A DNA stretch of 6,799 bases from Roseburia sp. (GCA_017626625.1 JAGAIK010000177.1:1-6799); one strand, 5' to 3'; positions 1-6,320 are shown, counted from the stretch's first letter. Numbers and translations are program-made. Notes: a model not told the origin generated them from the letters alone.

Positions 1-44
1 CCCCGGAATCCCCCCCCACACAACAAGAATCAATAAAAAACCAG

Positions 45-73
45 TTGACAACAAACTTATATAGTGATATGGT
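45..73 (+). promoter_or_regulatory. Sigma-A-like promoter of the GntR-ABC operon
   Basis: A perfect -35 box TTGACA (45-50) is followed after exactly 17 bp by TATGGT (68-73, 4 of 6 matches to TATAAT). The -10 is preceded by TG at 65-66 one base away, an extended -10. Transcription would start near 80, leaving a leader of about 150 nt before the regulator gene. This is the best promoter match upstream of the operon; the start site itself is inferred. Confidence 0.7.
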
Positions 74-94
74 TAATTACACAACTAACTAACC
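71..94. promoter_or_regulatory. Candidate operator for the GntR/YtrA-type repressor
   Basis: GGTTAATTA (71-79) and TAACTAACC (86-94) form a 9-bp inverted repeat with one mismatch and a 6-bp centre. It overlaps the -10 hexamer and the predicted start site, where a dimeric repressor would block RNA polymerase. The first gene of the operon encodes a GntR-family regulator, and autoregulation through such palindromes is common in the family. That this regulator binds here is inference. Confidence 0.5.
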
Positions 95-160
95 AATAAA
101 CCAAGTCCCCACTACGGCATAAAAAACAAACCAGAATCCTATAAAATATCAAACCCCGAT
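80..160 (+). other. C-rich, G-poor leader segment
   Basis: By hand count this 81-nt stretch of the predicted 5' leader has 25 C and only 5 G. It contains no ORF with a ribosome binding site and no strong hairpin. The skew is opposite to that of the coding sequences here, which are purine-rich on the same strand. C-rich, G-poor, unstructured RNA is the composition of Rho-utilisation sites, but no function is shown by the sequence. Confidence 0.35.
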
Positions 161-162
161 GC

Positions 163-178
163 AGTGACACATTTCACT
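163..178. repeat. Short inverted repeat in the operon leader
   Basis: AGTGA (163-167) and TCACT (174-178) are perfect inverted arms with a 6-bp centre. The flanking TGCAGT (160-165) also pairs with ACTGCA (200-205), just upstream of the ribosome binding site. It could be a second regulator site or a small leader RNA fold, or chance; the arms are short. Confidence 0.25.
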
Positions 179-232
179 TTCAGCCCAATGTGAATATATA
201 CTGCACCACCCAGAGAAAGGAGCGCTATATGT

Positions 233-601
233 ATGAATGAAACACTGACCCAGGAGAAATCCATCTATCTTCAAATCAGCGAAATGATAGAAAACGATAT
301 TCTCCGCGGCATTCTCTTAGAGGAAGAGCGGGTGCCAAGTACCAACGAATTATCAAAGCTTTATGCCATCAATCCGGCAACAGCGGCAAAAGGGATAAAT
401 ATATTAGTAGATGCCGGAATTTTATATAAAAAGAGGGGGATAGGAATGTTCGTATCGGAGGGAGCAAAGGAAATCATTTTAAAGCGGAGACGCAGCGAAT
501 TTTATGACCAGTTTATCAAAAAATTATTGCAGGAGGCAGCCAGCATCGGATTGGGAAAACAGGAAGTAATGAATATGATTGCCGAGGCAGAAGAAGAATA
601 G
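233..601 (+). CDS. GntR family transcriptional regulator, YtrA-like
   Basis: This 122-residue protein is the length of the small YtrA branch of GntR regulators. It has an N-terminal winged helix-turn-helix (about residues 10-75) and a short helical dimerisation tail (about 85-120) instead of a large ligand-binding domain. Visible hallmarks are RVPST at 33-37, the recognition-helix stretch NPATAAKGI at 47-55, and a wing ending in GIGMFV at 69-74. Start: AAAGGAG at 216-222 lies 10 nt before this ATG; an ATG at 229 is in another frame. The ABC ATPase gene follows after 11 bp, so it is very probably the local repressor of that operon, acting at the palindrome over the promoter. In family members of this type repression is relieved by envelope stress or antimicrobial compounds; the inducer here cannot be read from sequence. 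Confidence 0.9.
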   Translation: MNETLTQEKSIYLQISEMIENDILRGILLEEERVPSTNELSKLYAINPATAAKGINILVDAGILYKKRGIGMFVSEGAKEIILKRRRSEFYDQFIKKLLQEAASIGLGKQEVMNMIAEAEEE

Positions 602-602
602 G

Positions 603-609
603 AAAGGAG
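603..609 (+). promoter_or_regulatory. Ribosome binding site that decides the ABC ATPase start
   Basis: AAAGGAG lies 3 nt before the ATG at 613 and 6 nt before the in-frame ATG at 616. The second spacing is the normal one, so 616 is preferred; the alternative adds one methionine. Confidence 0.6.
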
Positions 610-615
610 TAAATG

Positions 616-1491
616 ATGAGTACATTGGTATGCAGCAATATCAGCAAAAAATATGGGGAGAAAGAGGTATTAAAAAATGTGAATTTAACCCTGGAAAAGG
701 GAAAAATTTACGGTCTGATTGGCAGGAACGGAGCAGGGAAAACCACCCTGTTGTCGATACTGTCCGCCCAGAATCCTGCCACCTCCGGTGAGGTGACCTG
801 GGAGGGGGAAAAGGTCTGGGAAAACAGGAAAGCATTGAACCATATCTGCTTTTCAAGAGAACTGGTTCCTTCCGCTTCCAATAACGGGGTCGGAACCATG
901 AAGGTCAGAGAATACCTGCAGGCAGCGTCCTATTATTATCCCAACTGGAATCAGGCATTAGCAGAGGAACTGGTGAAAAAATTCGAACTGGATGTAAAAC
1001 AGAAAATCGCCAAAATTTCCAAGGGAATGCTGTCTATGGTGACGATTATTGTGGCGCTGGCGAGCAAAGCGGATTTTACGTTTTTAGACGAGCCGGTGGC
1101 AGGGTTAGACGTGGTGATGCGAGAATATTTTTACCGGAAACTGTTGGAGGAATACATGGAGACCGGAAGAACCTTTGTGATTTCCACCCACATCATTGAA
1201 GAAGCGGCAAATGTATTTGAAGAAGTGATTTTCGTGAAAAACCATGGAATTTTGCTGAAGGAAAATACGGAACATCTGGTGGGAAGGTGCGTCAGGGTCA
1301 GCGGACCGGCAGAGGCGGTGGATTTGGCAACCGCAGGCATGGAGATTCATCAGGTGGAAACCATAGGAAGAAGCAAGGGTGTTACGGTTTTGCTGAAAGA
1401 GGGAGAGCAGATTGCTAAGAGCCCGGAGCTTCAGCTTCAGCCTGTAAATTTACAAAATGTGTTTGTGGCATTGTGCGGATTGGAGGAATAG
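616..1491 (+). CDS. ABC transporter ATP-binding protein (YtrB-like)
   Basis: This cytoplasmic ATPase subunit powers the two membrane proteins encoded just downstream. Counting from the ATG at 616 (291 aa), the nucleotide-binding domain fills roughly residues 1-205. Walker A is GRNGAGKT (36-43, K42), Walker B is FTFLDE (154-159, catalytic E159), the D-loop AGLD is at 162-165, and the switch histidine is in STH (H192). Two elements deviate from textbook ABC proteins: the signature is ISKGM (134-138) instead of LSGGQ, and the Q-loop position appears to be Glu (E82 in FSRE). As I recall, SKGM-type signatures are common in YtrB/BcrA-like exporters. The last ~85 residues are an accessory C-terminal domain. 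It sits between the GntR regulator and the permeases, and its stop codon is 2 bp from the next start. Substrate unknown; a drug, peptide or cell-envelope export role is inferred from operon type. Confidence 0.93.
   Translation: MSTLVCSNISKKYGEKEVLKNVNLTLEKGKIYGLIGRNGAGKTTLLSILSAQNPATSGEVTWEGEKVWENRKALNHICFSRELVPSASNNGVGTMKVREYLQAASYYYPNWNQALAEELVKKFELDVKQKIAKISKGMLSMVTIIVALASKADFTFLDEPVAGLDVVMREYFYRKLLEEYMETGRTFVISTHIIEEAANVFEEVIFVKNHGILLKENTEHLVGRCVRVSGPAEAVDLATAGMEIHQVETIGRSKGVTVLLKEGEQIAKSPELQLQPVNLQNVFVALCGLEE
1482..1486 (+). promoter_or_regulatory. Ribosome binding site that decides the first permease start
   Basis: GGAGG lies inside the last codons of the ATPase gene, 7 nt before the ATG at 1494. 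This supports that ATG over the in-frame GTG at 1473, which would overlap the ATPase by 19 nt without a good site. The arrangement suggests translational coupling. Confidence 0.7.
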
Positions 1492-1493
1492 CC

Positions 1494-2171
1494 ATGGAGA
1501 CAAAAAGCAAGTCATTTTCAGAGCAGTCCGTTATCAGCAATTTGAAGTTTTGGGGAAAACGGGCAGAAAAAACCTTTCTTTTTTTCGTATTGATTGTGCT
1601 TTTTTACACTTTTTTTATGAGCCTCACCAGTTTATCCGCCGGGGAAGACGGTGCAGCGGAGGTGGCGCGGCAATTTAGAATTTATGCGGTAATCATGGGG
1701 CTTATGCTTCCACTGATTGGGATAAATTCTTTTGGAGTGCCGGGGATAGGAATTGCCATGTCTTTTGGGGCGAGACGTTCGGAAACGATATGGGGCATCC
1801 AGTTTATGGCATGGCTGCTGGCAATTCAGATTTTTCTCTTTGTGGCAGTGGGAAACTGGCTGACAGGAGGCAGTTTTAAATGGATGGGAATATATCTGCT
1901 GCTTCTGATAACGGGCGTAGGTGCAGGAGAACTGATGGGATGTGCCAGTATGAAGTTTGGATGGAAAGGCGCCCTGCTGACAGTACTGTTTTACTGTGCC
2001 GCCGCTATAGGGGGAGGAGTTTTGTTTATCTGTAAGGGAGGCTTGATTCTTATTTTGAACGGAGAGACTGGAATCTTGTTTCTGCCTCTGCTGTGTGTGG
2101 CGGTTCTGCTGTGTGTGGCGGGAGCATTGTGTTGGAAAAAGATTTTGTCTGCTTATGAGGTGAAGGTATAA
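1494..2171 (+). CDS. ABC transporter permease subunit, six TM (first of pair)
   Basis: This 225-residue integral membrane protein has about six hydrophobic segments, near residues 27-45, 64-85, 102-120, 131-150, 159-180 and 192-213. The N-terminus is basic and probably cytoplasmic. No signal peptide or soluble binding domain is seen. The loop after TM2 carries SFGARRSETIWG (90-101), a positively charged coupling-type loop. A second motif, SMKFGWKG, is at 152-159. Both have counterparts in the next gene, so the two proteins are probably distant paralogues forming the transmembrane heterodimer of one ABC transporter. The C-terminal third is rich in Cys, Leu and Gly. The start 2 bp after the ATPase stop indicates coupled translation. 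I recognise no specific family beyond the ABC-2/YtrC-D type of layout; the role rests largely on context. Confidence 0.8.
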   Translation: METKSKSFSEQSVISNLKFWGKRAEKTFLFFVLIVLFYTFFMSLTSLSAGEDGAAEVARQFRIYAVIMGLMLPLIGINSFGVPGIGIAMSFGARRSETIWGIQFMAWLLAIQIFLFVAVGNWLTGGSFKWMGIYLLLLITGVGAGELMGCASMKFGWKGALLTVLFYCAAAIGGGVLFICKGGLILILNGETGILFLPLLCVAVLLCVAGALCWKKILSAYEVKV

Positions 2172-2206
2172 AGAGAAGCGGAAAATTACCTGGAAGGGGG
2201 AAATGA

Positions 2207-2920
2207 GTGGAAATGAGGAAAATGATGATAGAAGTAATGAAAATAGAAGAAAAAAGTGTGAAAGCCCTTGGGGTAGCTCTGGCAGTTTCCTATCTGCTGG
2301 GTCTTGTGATTGCCTGCGTACAGGTGAACACGGTTTCTTCTTATTATATTCCGGTGGGAACCGGCACGGCTTTGGGGGTATCTTTGATTTTTCAGGCAGC
2401 GCTTACCTTAAGTGTATTTGCACGGAATTTCAATCTTGCTGTTTCCATGGGGCGAACCAGACGTGAAATCATTGGCGGTTACTGGGGATTTGCCATGGCG
2501 GAGCTGTTGGTACTTTTTCTTGGTTCCTGGATTTTATACGGAATTGAGCGCCTGCTGGCAGGAATACTTTTTCCTGCGCAGGAGGTCATGGGAGACATCC
2601 GGGTGCTGTTGCAGCCGAAAATCCTGCTGCCTGTAATGGCGGGAATCTGGTGTCTGGAATTTTTTGTGGGGGCAATCACCATGAAATACGGGGCGAAGGC
2701 GTGGTGGAGCGTCTGGGCGGTCTGGATGGCATTGTGCTTAGGACTTCCGAACCTGTTGGAGCGGGGGATGCGGGGAATGCTTCCCGCCGGGCTGCAGACG
2801 GCAGGAAGGCTTTTGGTGGAAGGCGGTCCCACAGTCTGGATTACCTGTGGAGCGGCGGTTATGGCAGTGTTGGTGATTGCTGCATGGAGAATACTGAAAA
2901 AACAACAAGTGACAGCTTAG
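2207..2920 (+). CDS. ABC transporter permease subunit, six TM (second of pair)
   Basis: This 237-residue membrane protein has hydrophobic segments near residues 20-40, 51-72, 92-122 (long), 137-157, 165-182 and 209-228. The loop after TM2 reads VSMGRTRREIIGG (79-91) and a later segment reads TMKYGAKAW (158-166), matching the two motifs of the preceding permease in place and order. The start is uncertain. GTG at 2207 lies 6 nt after a GGAAGGGGG site (2192-2200) and is chosen for that spacing; in-frame ATGs at 2213, 2222 and 2225 are possible. The 35-bp gap from the previous gene has no terminator, so it is the fourth gene of the operon. Its stop is followed after 19 bp by the terminator hairpin. 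Likely partner of the preceding permease; substrate unknown. Confidence 0.8.
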   Translation: MEMRKMMIEVMKIEEKSVKALGVALAVSYLLGLVIACVQVNTVSSYYIPVGTGTALGVSLIFQAALTLSVFARNFNLAVSMGRTRREIIGGYWGFAMAELLVLFLGSWILYGIERLLAGILFPAQEVMGDIRVLLQPKILLPVMAGIWCLEFFVGAITMKYGAKAWWSVWAVWMALCLGLPNLLERGMRGMLPAGLQTAGRLLVEGGPTVWITCGAAVMAVLVIAAWRILKKQQVTA

Positions 2921-2937
2921 GCAGGTTGTGGTAAGAT
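2909..2937 (+). promoter_or_regulatory. Candidate promoter for the peptidase-phosphatase-phosphoesterase unit
   Basis: GTGACA (2909-2914, 5 of 6 to TTGACA), a 17-bp spacer and TAAGAT (2932-2937, 4 of 6) with an extended TG at 2929-2930. It overlaps the last codons of the second permease. Predicted initiation near 2944 falls inside the left arm of the terminator hairpin. I found no better sigma-A match in the 46 bp between that hairpin and the next gene. Confidence 0.4.
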
Positions 2938-2939
2938 AG

Positions 2940-2980
2940 GGCATAGGAAGAAATACTGGGACATTCTTCCTATGCCTTTT
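2940..2980 (+). terminator. Rho-independent terminator of the GntR-ABC operon
   Basis: A 13-bp perfect stem (2940-2952 with 2964-2976) closes an 11-nt loop and is followed by TTTT (2977-2980). The stem has five G-C pairs, and the T-run is short. It starts 19 bp after the stop codon of the last permease and separates the transporter operon from the hydrolase genes. Confidence 0.8.
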
Positions 2981-3022
2981 GATGTTAAGAAAAAATAGTT
3001 GAAAAAGAATTGGAGAAAATGA

Positions 3023-4522
3023 ATGAGTGAGACATTAGAGAGATTTCAAAAATATTTAGAAGAGAAAAGCCAGTATGACCATGTGACCACACTGCTTTAC
3101 TGGGATATGGAGACCGGAACTCCAAAGGAAGGGTTAGCAGGCCATGTGGACGCAATGACTTATTTTTCCACAAAAGCCTTTGAAATGGGAACCTCCGAAG
3201 AACTGGGGGAGATGTTGGATGCTCTGGCAAAACCGGAGGAATTTGAACAGTTAGATGATAAGATGAAATTTATCGTCACCCGGATGAAGCGCGATATGGA
3301 TAAGGACAAACGGATTCCTGCACAGCGGTATGAGGCGTATGTGAGGGCACAGGCGGAAGCGGGAAATGCCTGGAGGGAGGCAAAAAATGCGTCGGACTAT
3401 TCTGTGTTTCTGCCGCATCTGAAAAACATGATTGCCATGACGGAGGAACTGGCAGGCTATACAGACCCCGGAAAAGAGGTCTATGATGTGCTTTTGGATA
3501 AATATGAGGAGGGCATGGATTCTGCCACGATTGACCGCCTGTTTGGTGATTTGAAAAAGGAACTGATTCCGCTGGTGAAACAGATACTTGCGGCAGAACA
3601 GCCGGAGGATGCGAAGTTTCAGGGGCATTTCGACGTGAACGCCCAAAAGGAAGTACAGTGGATGCTTTTAGATTATATCGGATTTTCCCGGGAAAAGGGG
3701 GCGGTGGGAGAGACCGAGCATCCCTTTACCCTGAATTTCAGCTCTAAGGATGTGCGTGTCAGCAACCATTATTACGAGACGGAGCCGTTAAGCGCGATGT
3801 TTTCTGCTATTCACGAGGGCGGACATGGGATTTTTGAGCAGAATGTCAATCCTGCCTATGACAACACCGTGGCGGGGAGCTGCTATTACATGGGGATTCA
3901 TGAGAGCCAGTCCCGCTTTTACGAAAATATTTTAGGGCGCAACAAGAATTTCTGGCTGCCGATTTATGAAAAATTAGGACAGCTATTGCCGCAGTTTCAG
4001 GAGATTTCTTTGGACGAATTTTACCGGGAAATCAATCATGTAAGAAACAGTCTGATTCGCACCGAGGCGGACGAGGTGACCTATTGCTTCCACATTATTG
4101 TGCGGTATGAGATAGAGAAAGCAATTTTCAGGGAGCATGTGGCGGCAGAGGATTTGCCGGGACTCTGGAATGAAAAAATGAAAGAATATTTAGGCATCGT
4201 TCCTGCGAATGATGCGGAGGGGATTTTACAGGATATGCACTGGTCGGACGGCTCTTTCGGCTATTTCCCGTCCTATCTTTTAGGCAGTATTTATGACGGT
4301 ATGTATTTAGACACTATGGAGGAAGAGTTAGGCTCTGTGGACGAACTCCTTGCAGCCGGAAAAATCAGTGAGATTACCAGATGGCTCAATGAGAAAATTC
4401 ACTGGTATGGAAGCACCAGAACGCCGAAGGAAGTCATTGCAGATGTATGCGGAAAAGAAGTTTCGGCGGAGCCGCTGATTCGCTATTTTAAAAAGAAATA
4501 TACGGAAATCTATAAGTTATAG
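3023..4522 (+). CDS. M32 family metallocarboxypeptidase (carboxypeptidase Taq type)
   Basis: This 499-residue protein has the usual length of M32 carboxypeptidases: cytoplasmic, zinc- or cobalt-dependent enzymes that remove C-terminal amino acids from peptides. The family motifs are present in order: HPF (233-235), DVRVS (243-247, Ser in place of the usual final Thr), the metal site HEGGH (264-268, H264 and H268 ligands, E265 catalytic), HESQSR (293-298, E294 probably the third ligand), IRTEADE (345-351) and GILQDMHW (400-407). No signal peptide, so it is intracellular and probably works in peptide turnover. Start: TGGAG at 3011-3015 is 7 nt before this ATG; an ATG at 3019 is out of frame. 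It is the first of three hydrolase genes and its stop is 18 bp from the preferred start of the next. Family assignment is very secure; substrate preference is not known. Confidence 0.96.
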   Translation: MSETLERFQKYLEEKSQYDHVTTLLYWDMETGTPKEGLAGHVDAMTYFSTKAFEMGTSEELGEMLDALAKPEEFEQLDDKMKFIVTRMKRDMDKDKRIPAQRYEAYVRAQAEAGNAWREAKNASDYSVFLPHLKNMIAMTEELAGYTDPGKEVYDVLLDKYEEGMDSATIDRLFGDLKKELIPLVKQILAAEQPEDAKFQGHFDVNAQKEVQWMLLDYIGFSREKGAVGETEHPFTLNFSSKDVRVSNHYYETEPLSAMFSAIHEGGHGIFEQNVNPAYDNTVAGSCYYMGIHESQSRFYENILGRNKNFWLPIYEKLGQLLPQFQEISLDEFYREINHVRNSLIRTEADEVTYCFHIIVRYEIEKAIFREHVAAEDLPGLWNEKMKEYLGIVPANDAEGILQDMHWSDGSFGYFPSYLLGSIYDGMYLDTMEEELGSVDELLAAGKISEITRWLNEKIHWYGSTRTPKEVIADVCGKEVSAEPLIRYFKKKYTEIYKL

Positions 4523-4540
4523 AAAGGAATGGCGGGAGAG

Positions 4541-5194
4541 ATGAAGCAGGGCATTATTTTTGATATGGACGGAACCTTGTGGGATTCTGCGGCAAATGTG
4601 GCAGAATCCTGGAATCTTGCTATAGCGGAATATGGAAAGAAAAGGGGGAAGAAGGCGGAAGAAATCCTTTTGGGGGACATAACCACTGAAGATATCCGCG
4701 GCGTCATGGGAAAAACCATGGACGTGATTGCAGACATTCTTTTTCCGGCGCTGGAGAAGGAGGCACGCATGGAGTTGTTAGAGCTCTGCTGCGGAACGGA
4801 AAATGATTATCTGCGGAAACATGGCGGAGTGCTCTATCCCGATTTAGAGAAAACCCTTGCAAAGCTAAAAGAAAAGTATCCTCTTTATATTGTCAGCAAC
4901 TGTCAGAAAGGTTATATAGAAGCCTTTTTGGATTACTATCAGTTCTGGGATTATTTCGAGGACATAGAGTGCTACGGAAATAATCTGCTGCAGAAGGGCG
5001 ATAATATCCGTCTGGTGGCAGAGCGCAGCCGGTTAGATGAGGCGGTTTATGTGGGGGATATTCAGGGAGATTATGATGCCAGCAGGAAGGCGGGCGTGAA
5101 ATTTGTCCATGCTGCTTATGGCTTCGGAACCATTGATGCCGAGGTCCCCAGGATAGAAAAATTTTCGCAGCTTGCAGAACTGAAATTATTTTAG
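4541..5194 (+). CDS. HAD superfamily phosphatase, subfamily IA (phosphoglycolate phosphatase-like)
   Basis: This is a 217-residue haloacid dehalogenase-type phosphatase. Counting from the ATG at 4541, motif I is FDMDGTLWDS with nucleophile D8 and acid/base D10. Motif II is the Ser of IVSNC (S119), motif III a Lys in LLQKGDN (K152), and motif IV is VGDIQGDYD (D173, D177) for Mg2+. The helical stretch from about 15 to 85 is the C1 cap that places it in subfamily IA with Gph- and PgmB-like enzymes. The substrate is probably a small phosphorylated metabolite, not identifiable from sequence. Start is uncertain: ATG 4529 adds four residues but abuts AAAGGA (4523-4528) with no spacer, whereas 4541 is 12 nt from that site and places motif I where relatives have it. 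It follows the peptidase gene closely, so cotranscription is likely. Confidence 0.92.
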   Translation: MKQGIIFDMDGTLWDSAANVAESWNLAIAEYGKKRGKKAEEILLGDITTEDIRGVMGKTMDVIADILFPALEKEARMELLELCCGTENDYLRKHGGVLYPDLEKTLAKLKEKYPLYIVSNCQKGYIEAFLDYYQFWDYFEDIECYGNNLLQKGDNIRLVAERSRLDEAVYVGDIQGDYDASRKAGVKFVHAAYGFGTIDAEVPRIEKFSQLAELKLF

Positions 5195-5266
5195 CAGGCG
5201 GTTGATAAAACAGAAGAAAACCCACACGAATGACAACGAATTTATGATGCGGGAGAATAGTAGAAA

Positions 5267-6277
5267 ATGACAAAATTAGATGAATTATTAGAACAGATTA
5301 ACCGGGAGCATGTCTATATTCAGACCCATAATTTTCCAGACCCGGATGCCATTGCCAGCGCCTATGGGCTACAGCAGCTTTTAAAGCACAGAGGGATTTG
5401 CGCAGATATCTGTTATAAGGGAAAAATTGACCGTTATAATACGGATAAAATGCGGGAATTGATGGAGATAACGCTTTTAGACGTGGAGGATTTGTCGGCA
5501 ATTCTTACGGATGAGGACGAGGTGATTTTAGTGGATGCCCAGAAGGGAAATTCCAACATCATTGATATAGCGGGAGATGAGATTATCTGCATTGACCATC
5601 ACCCCTTAAACGATAAATTTTCCTACCGTTTTTCCGATATCCGGCCGGAGGTGGGCGCCTGTGCCTCTATTGTAGCCAGCTATTTCTTTGAAAATGACAT
5701 ACCCATGGACGAAAAGACTGCCACGGCGCTGACCTTTGGGATTCGCATGGATACCATGAATTTGTCCAGGGGTGCTTCTAAGATGGATGTGGAAATGATT
5801 TACCGTATGTTTGATTTATGCGATAAGGAAACCATTCATATGCTGCAGAACAGCAATCTTTATTTTGAGGATTTGCTGGCATATTCCCAGGCAATTTCCA
5901 GCATTCAGGTGTATGGGAACGTCAGCTTTGCAGATACGGGGAAAAACTGTCCGCCGGCGCTGATTGCCAGTGTTTCGGATTTCATGTTAGCTTTAGTGAC
6001 GGTATCTTTTTCTGTGGTGTATTCCCGGAATGCAGATGGAATTAAGCTCTCGGTGCGCAGTGAGAAAAAGGCGCTGGATGCGGGAAAAATCGTCAGCCGG
6101 GCATTGGAGGGCATCGGCAGCGGAGGCGGACATGCAGCCATGGCAGGGGGCTTTGTGCCCTTTATCGGTACAGACCAGGCAGCCATGCTTTTAGTGGACA
6201 GTATCAAAGAGCGGTTCTGCTCCGTGATTGGGGAATATGGAGTGGATGTGGAGAGCGTTGTGCGGAACGTGCAGTAA
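5267..6277 (+). CDS. DHH/DHHA1 family phosphoesterase (NrnA-like)
   Basis: This 336-residue protein carries the DHH phosphoesterase metal-binding motifs: HNFPDPDA (21-28, with D25 and D27), VDAQ (D90), IDHH (D110, H111, H112) and GIRMDT (D162). A C-terminal DHHA1 domain has the substrate-binding glycine motif GGGHAAMAGG (286-295). This layout and length match NrnA-type enzymes, which degrade very short RNAs and dephosphorylate pAp. Related DHH-DHHA1 proteins hydrolyse linear dinucleotides such as pApA, so nano-RNA, pAp or cyclic-dinucleotide breakdown products are all possible substrates. There is no membrane, PAS or GGDEF region, so it is not a full-length GdpP. Start: GGGAG at 5251-5255 lies 11 nt before this ATG, rather long. 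A 72-bp gap separates it from the phosphatase gene, with no terminator, so it probably ends the same transcript. The stop codon abuts a strong terminator. Confidence 0.93.
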   Translation: MTKLDELLEQINREHVYIQTHNFPDPDAIASAYGLQQLLKHRGICADICYKGKIDRYNTDKMRELMEITLLDVEDLSAILTDEDEVILVDAQKGNSNIIDIAGDEIICIDHHPLNDKFSYRFSDIRPEVGACASIVASYFFENDIPMDEKTATALTFGIRMDTMNLSRGASKMDVEMIYRMFDLCDKETIHMLQNSNLYFEDLLAYSQAISSIQVYGNVSFADTGKNCPPALIASVSDFMLALVTVSFSVVYSRNADGIKLSVRSEKKALDAGKIVSRALEGIGSGGGHAAMAGGFVPFIGTDQAAMLLVDSIKERFCSVIGEYGVDVESVVRNVQ

Positions 6278-6320
6278 AAAAATGCTTCAAAAGATGGTGA
6301 CAATCTTTTGAAGCATTTTT
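6278..6320 (+). terminator. Strong Rho-independent terminator after the DHH gene
   Basis: A perfect 18-bp stem (6278-6295 with 6303-6320) has a 7-nt loop. The arms begin with five A and end with five T, so the T-run pairs with an A-run and the element could also stop transcription from the other side. The left arm begins on the base after the TAA stop of the phosphoesterase. Confidence 0.92.

Noticed and set aside
10..17. Run of eight C upstream of the operon promoter, a possible phase-variable tract
   Set aside because: It lies 27 bp before the -35 box, so length change would not alter promoter spacing, and a single tract at the window edge is weak evidence.
579..791. 70-codon + strand ORF across the regulator/ATPase junction
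   Set aside because: It is out of frame with both strongly supported genes and overlaps the Walker A region.
1473..1493. Upstream GTG start for the first permease
   Set aside because: It overlaps the ATPase end and lacks a spaced ribosome binding site, whereas ATG 1494 has GGAGG 7 nt upstream.
2203..2466. ATG-started 87-codon ORF at the second permease
   Set aside because: It uses the same ribosome binding site region but encodes a Gly/Ser/Cys-rich non-membrane sequence; the -1/+1 frame alternative encodes a clear six-TM protein.
2479..2832. 117-codon ORF on the minus strand inside the second permease gene
   Set aside because: It lies wholly antisense to a well-supported six-TM gene, has no convincing ribosome binding site, and its product is Pro/Ser/Arg-rich as expected for antisense of hydrophobic coding sequence.
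3251..3646. 131-codon ORF on the minus strand inside the M32 gene
   Set aside because: It is antisense to conserved peptidase sequence and shows no recognisable domain; typical shadow.
4893..5273. 126-codon ORF on the minus strand across the HAD/DHH junction
   Set aside because: It covers HAD catalytic motifs in antisense and has no recognisable features.
5905..6303. 132-codon ORF on the minus strand starting in the terminator
   Set aside because: It is antisense to the DHHA1 domain and its start lies in the hairpin; composition is that of a shadow ORF.
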